64,000 nucleotides of DNA. Source: Pogonophryne albipinna (Eukaryota > Chordata > Actinopteri > Perciformes > Artedidraconidae). Shown here in pieces: positions 10,139 through 21,944 of the stretch. The DNA is taken from contig CM053263.1 of NCBI GenBank assembly GCA_028583405.1, positions 534,501-598,500 on the forward strand, given 5' to 3'. Positions within the stretch are counted from its first letter, which is position 1, and every line of letters starts with the position of its first letter. Position numbers and translations under genes: made by a program. Below the pieces are notes generated by a model that did not search any database, was not told the DNA's origin, and saw nothing but the letters and a program-made list of their open reading frames with translations.

Positions 10139-10296
10139 CGAAGCCAACACACTCTCACTCCATAATCGTCCAGGAGCGACGTTTGGTCAGGGTCCTGTGG
10201 CGTGCAGTTGTGACGCTCCTAGGCTCCTTCAGCTTCATAAAGGGACGCAAATAGTTTTCAACTGATTGCAATGTATTCCCATCTGCGGCGGGATTT

Positions 10297-12190
10297 GACG
10301 CTCATGGAAGCACGGCATTCGTTTGTGTCGGCTGCCCTTAAAGGCAATGTGAGCGTCCATTCCCATTGGATAACGGAGAATTGTACACCCGGAAGTAAGT
10401 ATTCTCCTTACTGTGGATTGATTTTACAGTGATATCTGCACTACTCATCGACTAAAAAACACCAGATTATCCTTGTTAATTACACAACATTGATTGGTTT
10501 AAATTGTGTGCAATGCTTTTGTATTTTTCCCCTTCGATTCGGAGAAACAAATATATTTTCGGAGTAAAGGATGGCAGAAGACACTACACTACCCAGAATC
10601 CCCAGCTATCGTTTAGGACTACACCATGTGCTCTGTTTGACAAACCCCGTGATTAGTTCTCAAGCTCTGTGATTGGTTGACCTCCAACTGCATTCAATAT
10701 GAAAAAAAACGTTTCGTAAAAGATAAAATCATACTTTATTCAGCAGTGCTTGCTTTACTCTTTGAAAGTCATCACATGAATGCATTGTAATAAATGGTTC
10801 GGCTGCAATAAATATATTACACATCTGTCGTAGTTCTTTATTTTTATTTATCTACAGAGATCGGGCTCAGAATAGACCGGAAACTATTCTTTTACCGTTC
10901 AGTTTGAATTTCACAATAAAGTTAGTAGTAATATTTTGTTTTGATATTATTGTTTTTTATTAACTACTAGACCGCTGGGTCATGTTAAGACCATCTTTTC
11001 TGTGTTGCTGTGGGTTTTTTCCATCGCTTTTGTGTTACAAATATCAAAACAATAACTAAATATATCCGTCGTAAACTAAACCAGAAACAGCAGTATATTT
11101 TATTTTGTTAACACTGTAAACTTGACAGCTTTTTAACCCAAACCACCTACTGGTTAAAGCACGTTATTACACGTTTAGAGTAATGCAATGCAGGTAGACT
11201 GTGTTGCTTTTTAATGACTGTTTAAAATGCCTTTTTCTTAATGTCTTTTATTATTATTAACTACTTGTTACTTGTTGCTAGGGACGCTGCTATCGATATT
11301 ATTTCTGTTATGTTGTGTAACTGTTTAATGGTGTTATCTTTATTGCTACCCCCTTCCCCGTCAATGTATAGTGTTGGTCCACAACGCAAACGTATTAGTT
11401 TAACAAAATCCGCATCTAAAATTGTGGCATAGATAGCCTACGTTATTTTCCCCTGTGCAATTCTCCATTTACTCAACAATAACACATTATTATCCTTGTG
11501 TTTATTTATTTGTTTGATTAATAAACACAAGTTGGAGTCCGTCAGGACCGAGGGTCGGAGCAGCTCATTTGCTTTAGAGAATATTACGCCAGGAAGTAAG
11601 TATTCTCTCCGCTTCGCTTGACAAACCCCGTGATAGTCCTCAAGCTCTGTGATTGGAGAGTGTGCTCCGAGGGTTACGCCGAGCGTCAAACAGCACTTGA
11701 AATGGGATGGAACCACGGCAGACTGTCCAAAACTGGATTTGAACGGGTCCACCGCGTCCCCCTCTCCCCCACCCCGTCCCCAGAACTACACATGCTGGCT
11801 ATTGTGTTTCGCAACATGTTCTCTCTCTATCTATGGCACGTCTCTATTGGGAGTTGTAGTTTTAAAAGACGTTTACATTTCCCATAATAAGAAGTTGCCA
11901 GTATTAAACTGTGTACATCCCTGGAGGTTTAGGGGATAGGAAACACTCAAATTTAAAACATATAATTAATAAATGGGTGAAAATTGCTTGTGCCCATAAT
12001 GGGCAGCATTAATATATATATCCACATGCCAGCTAAGGTCAGAAGAGCTTTATTTAACAGCTGGTCTTATGTTTGTGACCCCTCCTGTTGTTAATTGATA
12101 ACATTACATTACATTAATTGATAAGCCTGAAACATGCACTTGTCAAGGTTCAGAGGCAAATTTTGCAAATATGGCAGTAGCCATCGATCA
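10297..12190. mobile_element. Long inverted-repeat transposon family L, copy 1 (left part)
   Basis: From GACGCTCATGGAAGCACGG the sequence matches 56050-56410 and, inverted, 61975-62330. An extra segment at about 10660-11615 contains an inverted match (about 11270-11470) to 61500-61680. 11620-12190 is again colinear with 56395-56970. Open frames here (for example 11649-11939) recur in the other copy but show no recognisable domain. The family name is unknown to me. Confidence 0.7.
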
Positions 12191-12490
12191 GCTTAAAGGT
12201 GGGGTAGGTAAGTTTGAGAAACCGGCTCGAGATACACTTTTTGTTATATTCCATGGAATGCTCTTAACATCCCGATAGCAATGAATATCTGAAGTGCTTT
12301 GACAAAAAATCCATAAAGAAAAGTAATCTGTGGAAGCCGTAATACTGTAAAAAGTACGAAACGGATTGGATTGCCGCCCTGTCTGTCAGCCTTCCATCTC
12401 GTGCACGCACAAATGTATCTCGTGCCCTCATTGGGCGTGCATTGCAGCAGTACTTCAATGACTCGCCAGCAACAGGCGGCCACTTTCACC

Positions 12491-13124
12491 ATGGCAGAGT
12501 TAGGTTCAACATCGTCTACTGGTGGCAAAAGAAATAATGTAACGGAGCAAATTAGGAACAAAAACAAAGTGGAAACTAGGAGAATTCAAACCAGAGTCAA
12601 TATCGGAGTTGCTTTTCAACGATGGCGACTACTGATGGAACACACCTATGGGGGTTATTCCCTATCTTTATTCAAGAGCGTGGTATTTAAATTTGAGAGC
12701 ATACTTTATGTATTTATTTCCCTCAAACCCTGTCCTCGCACTCAAACAGTGCCTGCTTGCACTTTGCTCTGCTTCTGCTCAAACTGTACGCTTGCACTCA
12801 GATATATTGCTGTTTACAGATTTTTTCTGCTCTCAGATTTATTCTGTGCGCGCTCTAAACTTTTGTGCAACAATCCTGTCAAAATCCCTCAACCAATAGG
12901 AGGCCAGGTGTCCTTGCGGGTGCGTTCGCTTTACTTATTACAGCGTCCCGTAAGGGCGGTTACTCTTTGGTTTGTCTTTGGTGCGATGACAGGTTTGAGT
13001 GAAGGAAATCAATAAAGTATGCTCTCAAATGTAAATACCACGCTCTTGAATAAAGATAGGGAATAACCCCCATACACACCGAGTTGAAATCTGACGCCGT
13101 GGTCGCTCTTTTTCTCTTGGACAG
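12491..13124 (+). pseudogene. Exon-like ORF of the TTAA element, split by a MITE
   Basis: An ATG at 12491 begins a frame of 52 codons (starting MAELGSTSSTGGK, later TRVNIGVAFQRWRLL) that runs exactly to the MITE at 12647. Beyond the MITE and its second target copy the same frame continues at 13081 as ELKSDAVVALFLLD, and a GTAATT donor follows at 13125. The split exon is in frame once insertion and duplicate are discounted. The RWRLL...LKSDAVVALFLLD pattern looks like a conserved small domain, but I do not recognise the protein. Confidence 0.55.
12647..13074. mobile_element. MITE with about 60-bp inverted repeats and 6-bp target duplication
   Basis: Ends TATGGGGGTTATTCCC and its reverse complement, with inverted arms to about 12705 and 13012. 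Flanked by CACACC at 12641-12646 and 13075-13080. It is 428 bp with no coding capacity. Confidence 0.85.
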
Positions 13125-13176
13125 GTAATTATCTGTTTTGTATGGTTTACAATTCCCCTGAACTATATAGCCAACC

Positions 13177-13918
13177 TTACCCCCTGATCCCACCGGAAGC
13201 GTCTGCGCTGCGCTGCGACCTCCTCCTGCGTCATAACCCACCAGGCGCGTTTCAAAACGTTGCGGAAGCGGAGCGTCGTGTGTGCAGCCTCGCAGTTGTT
13301 GTTGATTTTGGAATATTTCCTGGACATTTGTACTTCTACAAGTAAGTAGGCTACGTAGTTAAATGGTTTATGTTTGTGTCTGTTTAAATCGTGTTTATTG
13401 TTGTTATTTCCTATTTTGTTGGGTTGTAGACTACAGACACAGTTAATAATAATTGTAATATTCCAGTTATAAACGACATGAATCAAAGATGTGTTGCTGT
13501 ATTTTAGTGGTAAACAAATATGCATTCATCATCATAATTATTCTATATATATATATATAATTTACAGTGCCTGTAAACCGGAGGAGAACGCTGGCATGTA
13601 TTCTCCTACTTGAAAGACTACGGGGTGGGGGGAGGAGAAGGAGCCGGTTTTGGGTGCACCCCCTCAACCAGCAAAGGAGACAACAAGGTGATTTTCATCA
13701 CTTCCTGTCTGCGCTACGCTGCGCCGCGTCAAAAATAGGATTCATCCTATATTTTAGAAATTCCTTGCGGCGAGGAGCTTCTGGGACGCTTCGAGCCGCG
13801 GCGCAGCACGGCGCAGCGGGTCTGGTGGAATAGCACCCATTGACTAGAGTGGCCGCGATCGCTAAAAACGCCGCAGCCGCAGCGCAGCGCAGACGCTCCT
13901 GGTGGGATTAGGGGGTAA
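13177..13918. mobile_element. GC-rich TIR element, copy 1
   Basis: Terminal repeats TTACCCCCTGATCCCACC and GGTGGGATTAGGGGGTAA, extended by GCGCTGCG-rich arms. It contains GGAATAGCACCCATTGACTA, also present in copy 2 at 15925-16750. An AT microsatellite (13544-13558) lies inside. No credible ORF. Confidence 0.75.
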
Positions 13919-14057
13919 GTCATGTGCGCGTTCATGTGTGTTGGAGGAGGTGCTCTGTAAGGAAGTCTGAAGGAAGGGGCGGATTCTTTTCGGCTGTGTA
14001 CTTTCAAATTTTAGTGCGCTCGAGCCGGTTTCTGAAACTTACCTACCCCACCTTTAA

Positions 14058-14112
14058 GATAAGATATACTTTATTGATCCCAAGTTGGAAACATTTGCGT
14101 TATATCAGCATG
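14058..14112 (-). mobile_element. LINE 3' tail fragment
   Basis: The minus strand ends in a GGGATCAATAAAGTAT-type motif, the typical 3' terminus of L2/CR1-like fish LINEs. A similar tail is at 24262-24282 on the plus strand. Confidence 0.5.
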
Positions 14113-14990
14113 TGTAACAGTTGTAAATATGCAGTGGTGTTTATTTACATCATTTAGTATAATCACACAAATTCTGTGTTTTATATTTAACAATTCTGTG
14201 TTCTTTATTTATTGATTGTGCAATACCTGACAAGGCCGGAGATGAAATATCTACATACATCTTATAAGAGTATAATACATTATAATATCAGTTAAAATAA
14301 GTGCTTCAACATAGTTAACATTGCTGGAGGTATGCACAAATATTGATAGATGTCTTGTAATGCACTATTGAGGAACCTGCGACCCAAGTTTTTCATTCAA
14401 TGCATAACTACACCATAGTTGTGTAGGCCTATATGATATGTCAATAAACCTTAGAAAATCTTGAAATCTTGAAAGGGATGTGCAAAATAGTCATTATATA
14501 CAGTCTTTAATTAACTATTAGTAGAGAATAACGAGTAATGAATATACTTTATAGGGATCCTATTAATATCTAATAATAAAAATAATGAAATTCAATAACA
14601 TGCTTTAACCACTAGGTGTCCCTTTCTATCAGCTGTGCACCTTTATGGTGTAAATACAGCCTATCTACCAATTGGATCAAATATAAAAGTCAGCCGAATT
14701 ACTATTGATACTGCAAGGAGACGTATTTTGTGAAATGAAATTCAAGATGTTGTTTAATTGTTGATTTATGATCCACGTCGCATATTCAGTTTTGGCGGCA
14801 GTTCTTCCAGTTTGTCCAGAAGTCTTCTCATCAGGGTTCTATAAATAAAGAACTACGGCAGATGTGTAATATTTAATGCAGCCGAACCATGTATTACAAT
14901 GCCGTTATGTGATGACTTCCAAAGAGAAAAGCAAGAACACTCGGAATAAAGTATTATTTTATTTTTAAAAAATGTTTTCGGATATCATAT
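14113..14990. mobile_element. Long inverted-repeat family L, copy 1 (right part)
   Basis: Colinear with 56975-57750 and 61370-61455 of copy 2, including GCACTATTGAGGAACCTGCG. There is no ORF of note. Homology to copy 2 ends at ATGTTTTCGG near 14982. Confidence 0.75.
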
Positions 14991-15299
14991 CGCATTAACA
15001 TCATATCCCAACATGGATTGTGGCTAAAATATCCAATCAGCCTTGAGAGCGAGGCGCGGCGAGGCGGCGCAGTTCCTCTCCACGGGCTGCGGAAGCGAAA
15101 TGCTTGATGGGAAACGACTCGCTGGTATCTCGAGCTGAGCGCTCATTGGTGGTTTTTACCACGTGCTGCTGATGAAGCTCTCCAATTGGCTCGGCAAAAG
15201 TTTGTTGTTGTTGTTTTGTGTCAGTTTTACTTCGCCCCTTCCATTCCCATTTTTCATCATTGTTCCACAATGTTTATCATGAAATTAATATCTATATAT

Positions 15300-15615
15300 T
15301 TTATACTATACTTGCACTGCTTACCGTTTTCATACTTTATATATCTTAGCATATTCATACACACTGTTCATACTGCTCACAGGCTGATATCTAGTGTATT
15401 CATACACACTGTTCATACTGCTCACAGGCTGATATCTAGTGTATTCATACCCCTCACTGTTTATTCATCATTCAATTCATTCTATATTTTATTCTGTAGA
15501 TTGTGTACACTTTTCACTTTACTGCTTGTTGCACCTGGTTAGAAGCTAAACTGCATTTTGTTGTCTCAGTACCTGTAATATGTGCAATAACAATAAAGTT
15601 GAATCTAATCTTGAG
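15300..15615 (+). mobile_element. L2-like LINE 3' untranslated end
   Basis: The end reads TTAGAAGCTAAACTGCATTT, then GTACCTGTAATATGTGCAAT, then CAATAAAGTTGAATCTAATC, a pattern shared by many fish LINE tails. A 45-bp unit (ATTCATACACACTG...) is present twice in tandem at 15354-15443. Confidence 0.65.
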
Positions 15616-15924
15616 CAGGAACAAATGTATTTACTTAGTAGATATCTGACATTAACGATTAAACACATGTGTGCATTCTTTATAAATGCAAACCGAGTCA
15701 AGCCGACTCCGGAGGTGGTGGTATGCACCTTAAAGTTGTTTGCAATCCTCCAAAAAACCGAGAGAAGAAGAAGAAGAAGACGAAGCCGACTCCGAGCTGT
15801 CCGACTTCAGGCGAGCTTTCTGAGACCTCCCCCGGCTGCGATCGGCTATTCTCCTCTACTTTCGAGGCGAGCCGCAACGCGTCTCAAACAAGCCTCTTCT
15901 GTTACTGTCCTTTCTTCTTACCCC

Positions 15925-16750
15925 CAGTTTCCACCGGGTCCGTCAGCGCCGCGCTGCGCCGCGTCACGGCTGCGCCGCGGTTTTGGTCCGACCTCCTCTA
16001 GCGCCATAACCCACCGGACGCGTCCCAGAAGCGTTTCAGAAGCGTAGCGTCGTGCGTGCAGGCTCGCAGTTTTGTTATTGATTCGGGCATCCTGGACATT
16101 TGTACTTCTACAAGAAAGTAAGTAGGCTACGTAGTTAAATGTTTTATTTTTGTGTCTGTTTAAATTGTGTTTATTGAATGGCTCTGCACTGTACCTACAA
16201 GTATTAATTAACTTTAAAACATTAATATGTAGTTGTTACCTTCCACTCCACAAACTGCAGCGACTAAAAACCAGGCCTTGTCCTTTCTGATGTTGTCCTT
16301 GTCGTAAGCATTGGTTACATCATATAAAATAGTGTGTTTTTCCACTTCCATGATGAAAACCTTGTCGTCCATAGTGGAGGTGTTGTGATGAAGGAGGGGG
16401 GTCTGCTAAATTAGTATATGTGGGGGATGGGCCTGGCCCGGATGCTCACCTTTCGACTTCCTGCGAGGGGGGGGGCTGCCTGCCCGACCATACCTTACGG
16501 CTGCGCCGCGACAAAAATAGGATTCATCCTAATTTTAGAGAAGCGCTGCGCCGAGCCGCTTCTGGGCCGCTTCTGGGCCGCTTCTGGGCCGCTTCTGGGA
16601 CGCGTCTGAGCCGTAACGCGGCGCGTGTGGTGGAATAGCACCCATTGACTAGAGTGGCCGCGATCCTTACGACCGCCGCGGCGCAGCCGTAACGCGGCGT
16701 AACGCGGCGTAACGCGGCGTAACGCGGCGCAGCCGTAACGCGGCGTAAGA
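15925..16750. mobile_element. GC-rich TIR element, copy 2
   Basis: Shares with copy 1 the TGGACATTTGTACTTCTAC block near 16090, the AAAAATAGGATTCATCCTA motif near 16515 and the GGAATAGCACCCATTGACTA block near 16633. Internal minisatellites are a 12-bp GGGCCGCTTCTG unit about four times (16555-16602) and a TAACGCGGCG unit repeated (16690-16748). The outer TIRs are less clear than in copy 1. Confidence 0.65.
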
Positions 16751-16970
16751 GGAAGTACAGAAACACGTAACTCTGGATTTGTTTTAATGTTTGAGGTGCA
16801 ATAAACGACACAGCAGCTTTTTGGCATGTTAAAACTATTATTTTCTGCCTCGCTCATGAGAGTAACAGCTGGCGAAATTACAGCCTCGCCTACTGATTTC
16901 AAATGTGTGCTCTAAAATGATATTTATAAATGACTATTATCATTATTATAAGCAAGACAATAAATGGCAA

Positions 16971-17116
16971 AGATATGTAGAAAATAAACGTATTTGAGAT
17001 ACGTTCATAACGAACGTAATGTGGGAGAAAATATGTTTCTAGAAGATATGTAGAAAATAAAGGTATTTGAGATACGTTCATAACGAACATAACGTAGGAG
17101 AAAATACGTTTCTGGC
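16971..17116. repeat. 73-bp tandem duplication
   Basis: Two copies of a unit starting AGATATGTAGAAAATAAA, at 16971 and 17044, with a few substitutions. Confidence 0.85.
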
Positions 17117-17796
17117 TAAACGTAATTGAGAATGCAGTTTAGTTCTGTTGGAACGTAATTTTTAGGAGACAGGGTTGCCATAATACATTCTGACGAAAAA
17201 TACAAATTATTATGAATACAAATAAAATAAAAGAAGCCTCCTGTGAGTTACTACAAGCTATAAAGTAGATTTTAAAAACGTTTTATAGAATAAAAGCTAC
17301 CTGCAGGACGTTGTAGAAATGCGTGTGTGCACCACGACAAAAGAGCCTCATTCACTTTACATTGGCGTTGTTTGCGTGGTGCAGACACGTAAATGTAGCA
17401 AAGTTCGTGACTCCACCACGCAATGCGGTGTTAAGGAGTCATGGTGGAGTCAGGGGCGCCGTAAGGGGGTGAATAGTTAGGACAATTCTAAGGGCCCGTG
17501 ACTGACAGGGGCCCCAAAATGTTCAGAACATTAAGAAAAAAAATGTATGTAACCTTTCATCAATCCTCAATAATTAACATTAATAGAACGTTATATTGAT
17601 AAATTACTCACTAAACTTACGATTCATTTAACTTATTCTCTTCCAAAAGTTAATTACCCAAAGCCTCTGTACACCCCCTTCTATTTACATGTAATGGTTT
17701 GGTCTTGCCTCCAAACGTGGTGCGGCACCGGCACTTGCAGAGTGAAAGCATGTGAGGAGGGATGCTACTACTTAGCCTACATACGTGTGTTGTACC

Positions 17797-17908
17797 ATGT
17801 CTCAACGACCAACAAAGTCAGGCTCTAAGAAAAGAAGAGAAAGGAGAGAAAGACAAGAGAGAGGGACTAAAGGGCGACAGTATGTCACCCAGTTTTTCAC
17901 AAGAAAAG
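17797..17908 (+). pseudogene. hAT transposase first exon remnant
   Basis: Frame beginning MSQRPTKSGSKKRRERRER, basic and followed by a GTGGGT donor. This resembles the lysine/arginine-rich start of ZMYM/DUF4371-type hAT transposases. Compared with the copy at 28193 there is a one-base length difference just before the donor. No downstream catalytic exons are present. Confidence 0.5.
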
Positions 17909-18033
17909 GTGGGTGTGGTGGAAATTAGTCTGTTAGCTAATGTTTTTTTGTTTACTAAGCTGACATTAAGTACTGTTAATATCTTTACAGAAAATTCAGA
18001 GGTCTTTAATTTCACTGCTCTTTTAGCTGATAT

Positions 18034-18417
18034 TTAAAGGTATGGTAGGTAATTCACTTCAGAAACACTTTTTGTTATATTCCATAGAATGCTCTTAACA
18101 TCCCGATAGCAATGAATATCTGAAGTGCTTTGACAAAAAATACATACAAAACATCATCTGTGGAAGCCGTAGTACTGTAAAAAGCACGACCAATCATCTG
18201 AGCCGGCTAAAGTAACTGGATGGCCTACCTGCCTGTCAGCCTTCCATTTGTGCACAAGCTTATCTCGTGCCCTCATTGGTCATGTGCGCGTTTGTGTGTG
18301 TTGGAGGAGGGGCTCTGTAAGGAAGTCTGAAGGAAGGGGCAGATTTTTTTCGGTTGTGTACTTTCAAATTCTAGCACACTCAAGCTGGTTTCTCCATTCT
18401 TACCTACCTACATTTAA
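18034..18417. mobile_element. TTAA-bounded MITE, short copy
   Basis: Begins TTAAAGGTATGGTAGGTAA and ends TTACCTACCTACATTTAA. The related hAT copy at 28440-28470 has the uninterrupted TTAA site, so insertion and target are verified by an empty site. It is a deletion derivative of the element at 12193-14057. Confidence 0.9.
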
Positions 18418-19035
18418 TAAATGCAGGCACATTTTTAGCAGCTATTCATACTAAATCAGTTGTCCCTCCCCTGGTGCCAGGACCAACAGATCCATCTTTA
18501 GGCTCAGCAGCCCTGTCCCCCCATAATGCTGAACGTGAATCAGCTTTTCTCCCAACTGAAGGAGGTGAGCAGCATTGTGTTGAATGCCATGCCACTTAAC
18601 ATATTTGAAGGGAGACTGGAATACAATATATATGTAACAAAAAGCTAACATCTAATTTAAATTATACATTTCAAACACAGTATTTTCCCACATAGCCAAT
18701 GATCTATATAAAACAAAAAACTGCTTTTAGTCTATTTAGGATGATGGACAGTTTGAAGCATTGAGTGATCAGTCTGTAAACAAAATGTTAATCACCGACA
18801 TTTTGGTTATGATATTAATACTAATGTTATTATATTAAAGCAGGGGTGGGGAACCTCCAGCCCCCGGGCCGTATACGGACCGCTAGATCATTTGGTACGG
18901 CCCTCGAGGTAATTTATAAACAAAGTGGCCTGTGCCTGGTGGTGGGGCCCAATGTGATATATTTTCATGGGGCCCAAAATCACTGGCGGCGCCCCTGGGT
19001 GGAGTCACGCATTCTGGTGAGATCAGGTTGGTCAA

Positions 19036-19074
19036 CTTTGAGTCTGGCGCCTTAGACCGCGAGGCCATCCTCAC
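19036..19074 (-). pseudogene. tRNA-Leu 5' half
   Basis: The minus strand matches the acceptor, D-arm and anticodon 5' stem of tRNA-Leu(CAA), through GGTCTAAGGCGCCAGACTCAA, then stops at the anticodon where the intron would begin. The acceptor has a G for C change and the D-loop a small change. There is no 3' half, so it is not a functional tRNA. Confidence 0.85.
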
Positions 19075-19079
19075 TGGTC

Positions 19080-20860
19080 TGCATAAAGGTGAATGTCTCG
19101 TAAAACACGTGCTGCCATGTTGAATCAATGCTGGCTTTGGTTGCATTACACAGCGATTCTCTCATTACTCACTGTGACCCTAGATCTCTCAGTCCCTATC
19201 AGAGGTTGGGTCTTAGCAGCTAGGGGAGAAGTTTTCTCTGAAAGCAATAAAAGTGAGAGGAATGCGCAGACGGAGGAGGAACTGAAGATAAGGAAGCTGT
19301 CCTCAGTGTTGCTGGATGTTTGGACTGTCAGTGGCTAACAGCTTATTTTAGGAGCTCTAGTCCTCTCACATTGTTTTTATTTCCTCTCAAAAGTTTGTCC
19401 TACTTTCTCACCGCCTCCTCCTCCCAGCCAGTTCTCCCCCTCCCTTTTTCCTCCATTCATCCCACGTACAGGTCAGTAATTCATTTACTTTACAAACCAC
19501 TTATTGGAAAAAATAATGTATGCAAAAAGCAAACATACAAAACCAACAAGCAACACGTGTAATGCCTTCAAAGCACAACTAAAAGCTTTAATTATTAAGC
19601 TTGAAAACATGTGATAGAGGCTGAGAGTGTTTGAAGTCGAGCTGCTGTTTGTTTTGGTCTCCGCTCTCCCTCTCTCTGTTTTCTCTTTCTCTCCATCACA
19701 CTCTTTCTTTTCTTTGCAGTCATGTGTGATGAGATGTGTGATGATTGAAACCACATCGACCCAAAGCCAACGCAAGCCCCCTACTTCCTCTGCAGTCACT
19801 CAGCGTTTTATTTCTCCTCCTGTGTCCTGGTCCTCCATTAGGAATGTACAGTATGGACATGCCCCAACATAATATCAAGGACGTCTGTGTTTCTGGTGTT
19901 GTAATCACAATCAGAATAGCTTTATTACACAGAGGGGACATTTACGAAAAAACGAGTGAGTAAGAGCTGCTGTAAACCACCAATATCAGCAGATCTTATC
20001 GTAATGAATCTCTGCAGAGGAAGGTGTGGTGTGTGTGTGCATGCATGGGAGGGAACCAACTCCAAACATAAAAATAAACGTTAAAACAATTTCAAGGCAT
20101 CCGTACATAGATTAACATACTGAGTTGTTACCCTGATTGGTCTCAAAAAAGTTTAACCCGTAGTATTTTATGCTAATTTGTAGGCTATAGCACACTTAAT
20201 TTATAATCAGTGTACTCATGTTGTGCGTTTAATTATGTAAAGTGCAGTGTCAATTAAGTGACAATTGCGAATCATGTCAATAAGAGATGTGTTGGAGACT
20301 TTGATACTTGTTTCATGACATATACAAAATAAAAGGGCACTAATAGAGCACACCCTATGCTAAATTCTTTTACCAGTTTTCGAACGATATGCGATACATA
20401 TGTCCTCTTTGACAGTTGTTTTCGGTGTGTAAGTATGTATCGGTGGTGCATTCTGAACTGTATGAGTTACAGCCGAAGATGAAATGATGTCTGGTGCTCA
20501 GTGGGAAGTGTCTCCACTCTTTCCTCTCTATCTCTCCCGCCCTCTTTCTATTTCTATACCTCACATAAATCAGGAAGCCATACAAGCGTATCTCTCCCTC
20601 CTCCTCTTTCTCGCTCCGTCCATCTCTTCTGTCTCCCTTCACTGGCTTTTATTAGGACAGAAGACGGAGAAAGCAGAGAGGACCCTTCTGCACAAACGCA
20701 GGTACCGTCACACTGAGCCAAGCAGCACATATGTTACATTAACACATCGTCAGTGAGCTCCCTCTGAGGTTTTCACTACAGCCACTCTGCTCGAAAATAC
20801 TTTAAGTCAAAGGTCGGCTCAAGGTCTAAAGCTGGGCAGCTCTGTTGAACAGGTGTTCTA
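19080..20860. other. Downstream of host gene: no gene seen
   Basis: Mostly unique-looking sequence with pyrimidine-rich stretches (19640-19700, 20515-20640). Short open frames on both strands lack motifs and are judged chance. It lies beyond the apparent 3' end of the minus-strand host gene. Confidence 0.5.
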
Positions 20861-20869
20861 GTTGTGTGT

Positions 20870-21226
20870 TTGCACTTTATTGTTCTCATACCGCCTGTGC
20901 TGCAGCACCTCTTTCCACCCTCTGTCTGAAACCAGAGCCCAGTCTGCTCTGATTGGTTAGCTGGCCGGCTCTGTTGCGTCAATCGTTTAGAGCTGTCCCG
21001 CCCCTTAGCCTATCACGTAACATGTGTTGGAGCATGAGCCAATAGAAGCACAGAGTGTTACAGAGTGATGTCACTATGTTCCTGAATCAAACAAAGGAGT
21101 CCAATGGAGGCGTTTCAGGGGGGAGTGGGAGAGAAACTCCCTCTGGGATAACAAGGATTTTACACAAAACGACATAACACACTACAGGAGAGGGAAAACC
21201 CCAAGCCAATAGGGCCTCTTTAAATC
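20870..21226. mobile_element. MITE family M, copy 1
   Basis: Contains CTGCTCTGATTGGTTAGCTG and AAAGGAGTCCAATGGAGG, ending AGGGCCTCTTTAAAT. Other copies or pieces are at 32846-32960, 40128-40215, 46558-46749 plus 47562-47608, and 53930-54345. There is no ORF. Confidence 0.7.
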
Positions 21227-21944
21227 ATTCCTCACCAGAACCTGTTTAGTTCAACCGTCCACACTATTCATTTGAGTCCATGCTATTGAAATAGTGTTAT
21301 TTTGGATAAAGTTGTTGGACATTTAAGACAATAGTAATGGTATGGCTTCTCTCTGTGTGTTTGTGTGTGTGTGTGTGTGTGAAGAACTGGGACAGGATGA
21401 GGCCCTGGGCTGTGGAATAATGTCATTATTGTGGGCGGATAGGAAAATAAAGCACTAAGTGACAAGATAAGAAGACGATTTTAGAGAGGGCGAGAGAGAG
21501 AATCCAAGTGAGGCAAAAGGAAGGGGGGAAGAAGAGTTCGGAAAAAAGTAAGGAAATTAAAGAAAAGGGAAGATGCTCTAACCTCTGTCTTTATTATTTG
21601 TACTAAGAAACTAAAAACGTTAACAATTCTGGCCTCTCAAATGTCTATTTACCACTCTCCGCTGTGTGAAGGTGTGAGGAATAATCCTGTCCCCAGACAA
21701 GTTGAGGGACTTTTTCTGGTATCTTCTTATCCTTTTGTCTCATGAAAAGCTGAAAACGTTCACCTCTTATAAGTGTATAAAGATCCTTCAAAAGAAACAA
21801 TATGTGAGAGAAAAATCAGATTAAAATGTATAATTCACGTCCTCACTGAGGCTATACAACCTGTGAGGAGGGGTCCCAGGTCAAAAGGAAGCAGCTCTCA
21901 CATTTGACTGAGATATAGAAATGACAGACAGAATCCTTTCACAA

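Larger units (their letters stand above)
12193..14057. mobile_element. TTAA-bounded transposon, longer copy with nested elements
   Basis: Bounded by TTAAAGGTGGGGTAGGTAAG and its reverse complement. The same family at 18034-18417 is only 384 bp. This copy keeps an additional 5' exon-like region at 12491 and carries two nested elements (12647-13074 and 13177-13918). TTAA target use is typical of piggyBac-like and Kolobok-like elements; which one cannot be decided by eye. Confidence 0.75.
17451..18997. mobile_element. hAT element with perfect 8-bp target duplication
   Basis: Terminal repeats CAGGGGCGCCG and CGGCGCCCCTG. GGTGGAGT flanks both sides (17443-17450, 18998-19005). Internally it keeps a transposase-like first exon at 17797 but no catalytic domain, so it is non-autonomous. 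It contains the TTAA element at 18034-18417 and a fragment of another hAT end (CAGGGGTGGGGAACC) at 18841-18905. Confidence 0.92.

Noticed and set aside
15669..16047. Arginine-rich ORFs in GC-rich sequence (also 13567-13833 and 16418-16902)
   Set aside because: They follow CG-rich transposon arms in several frames on both strands and have no domain.
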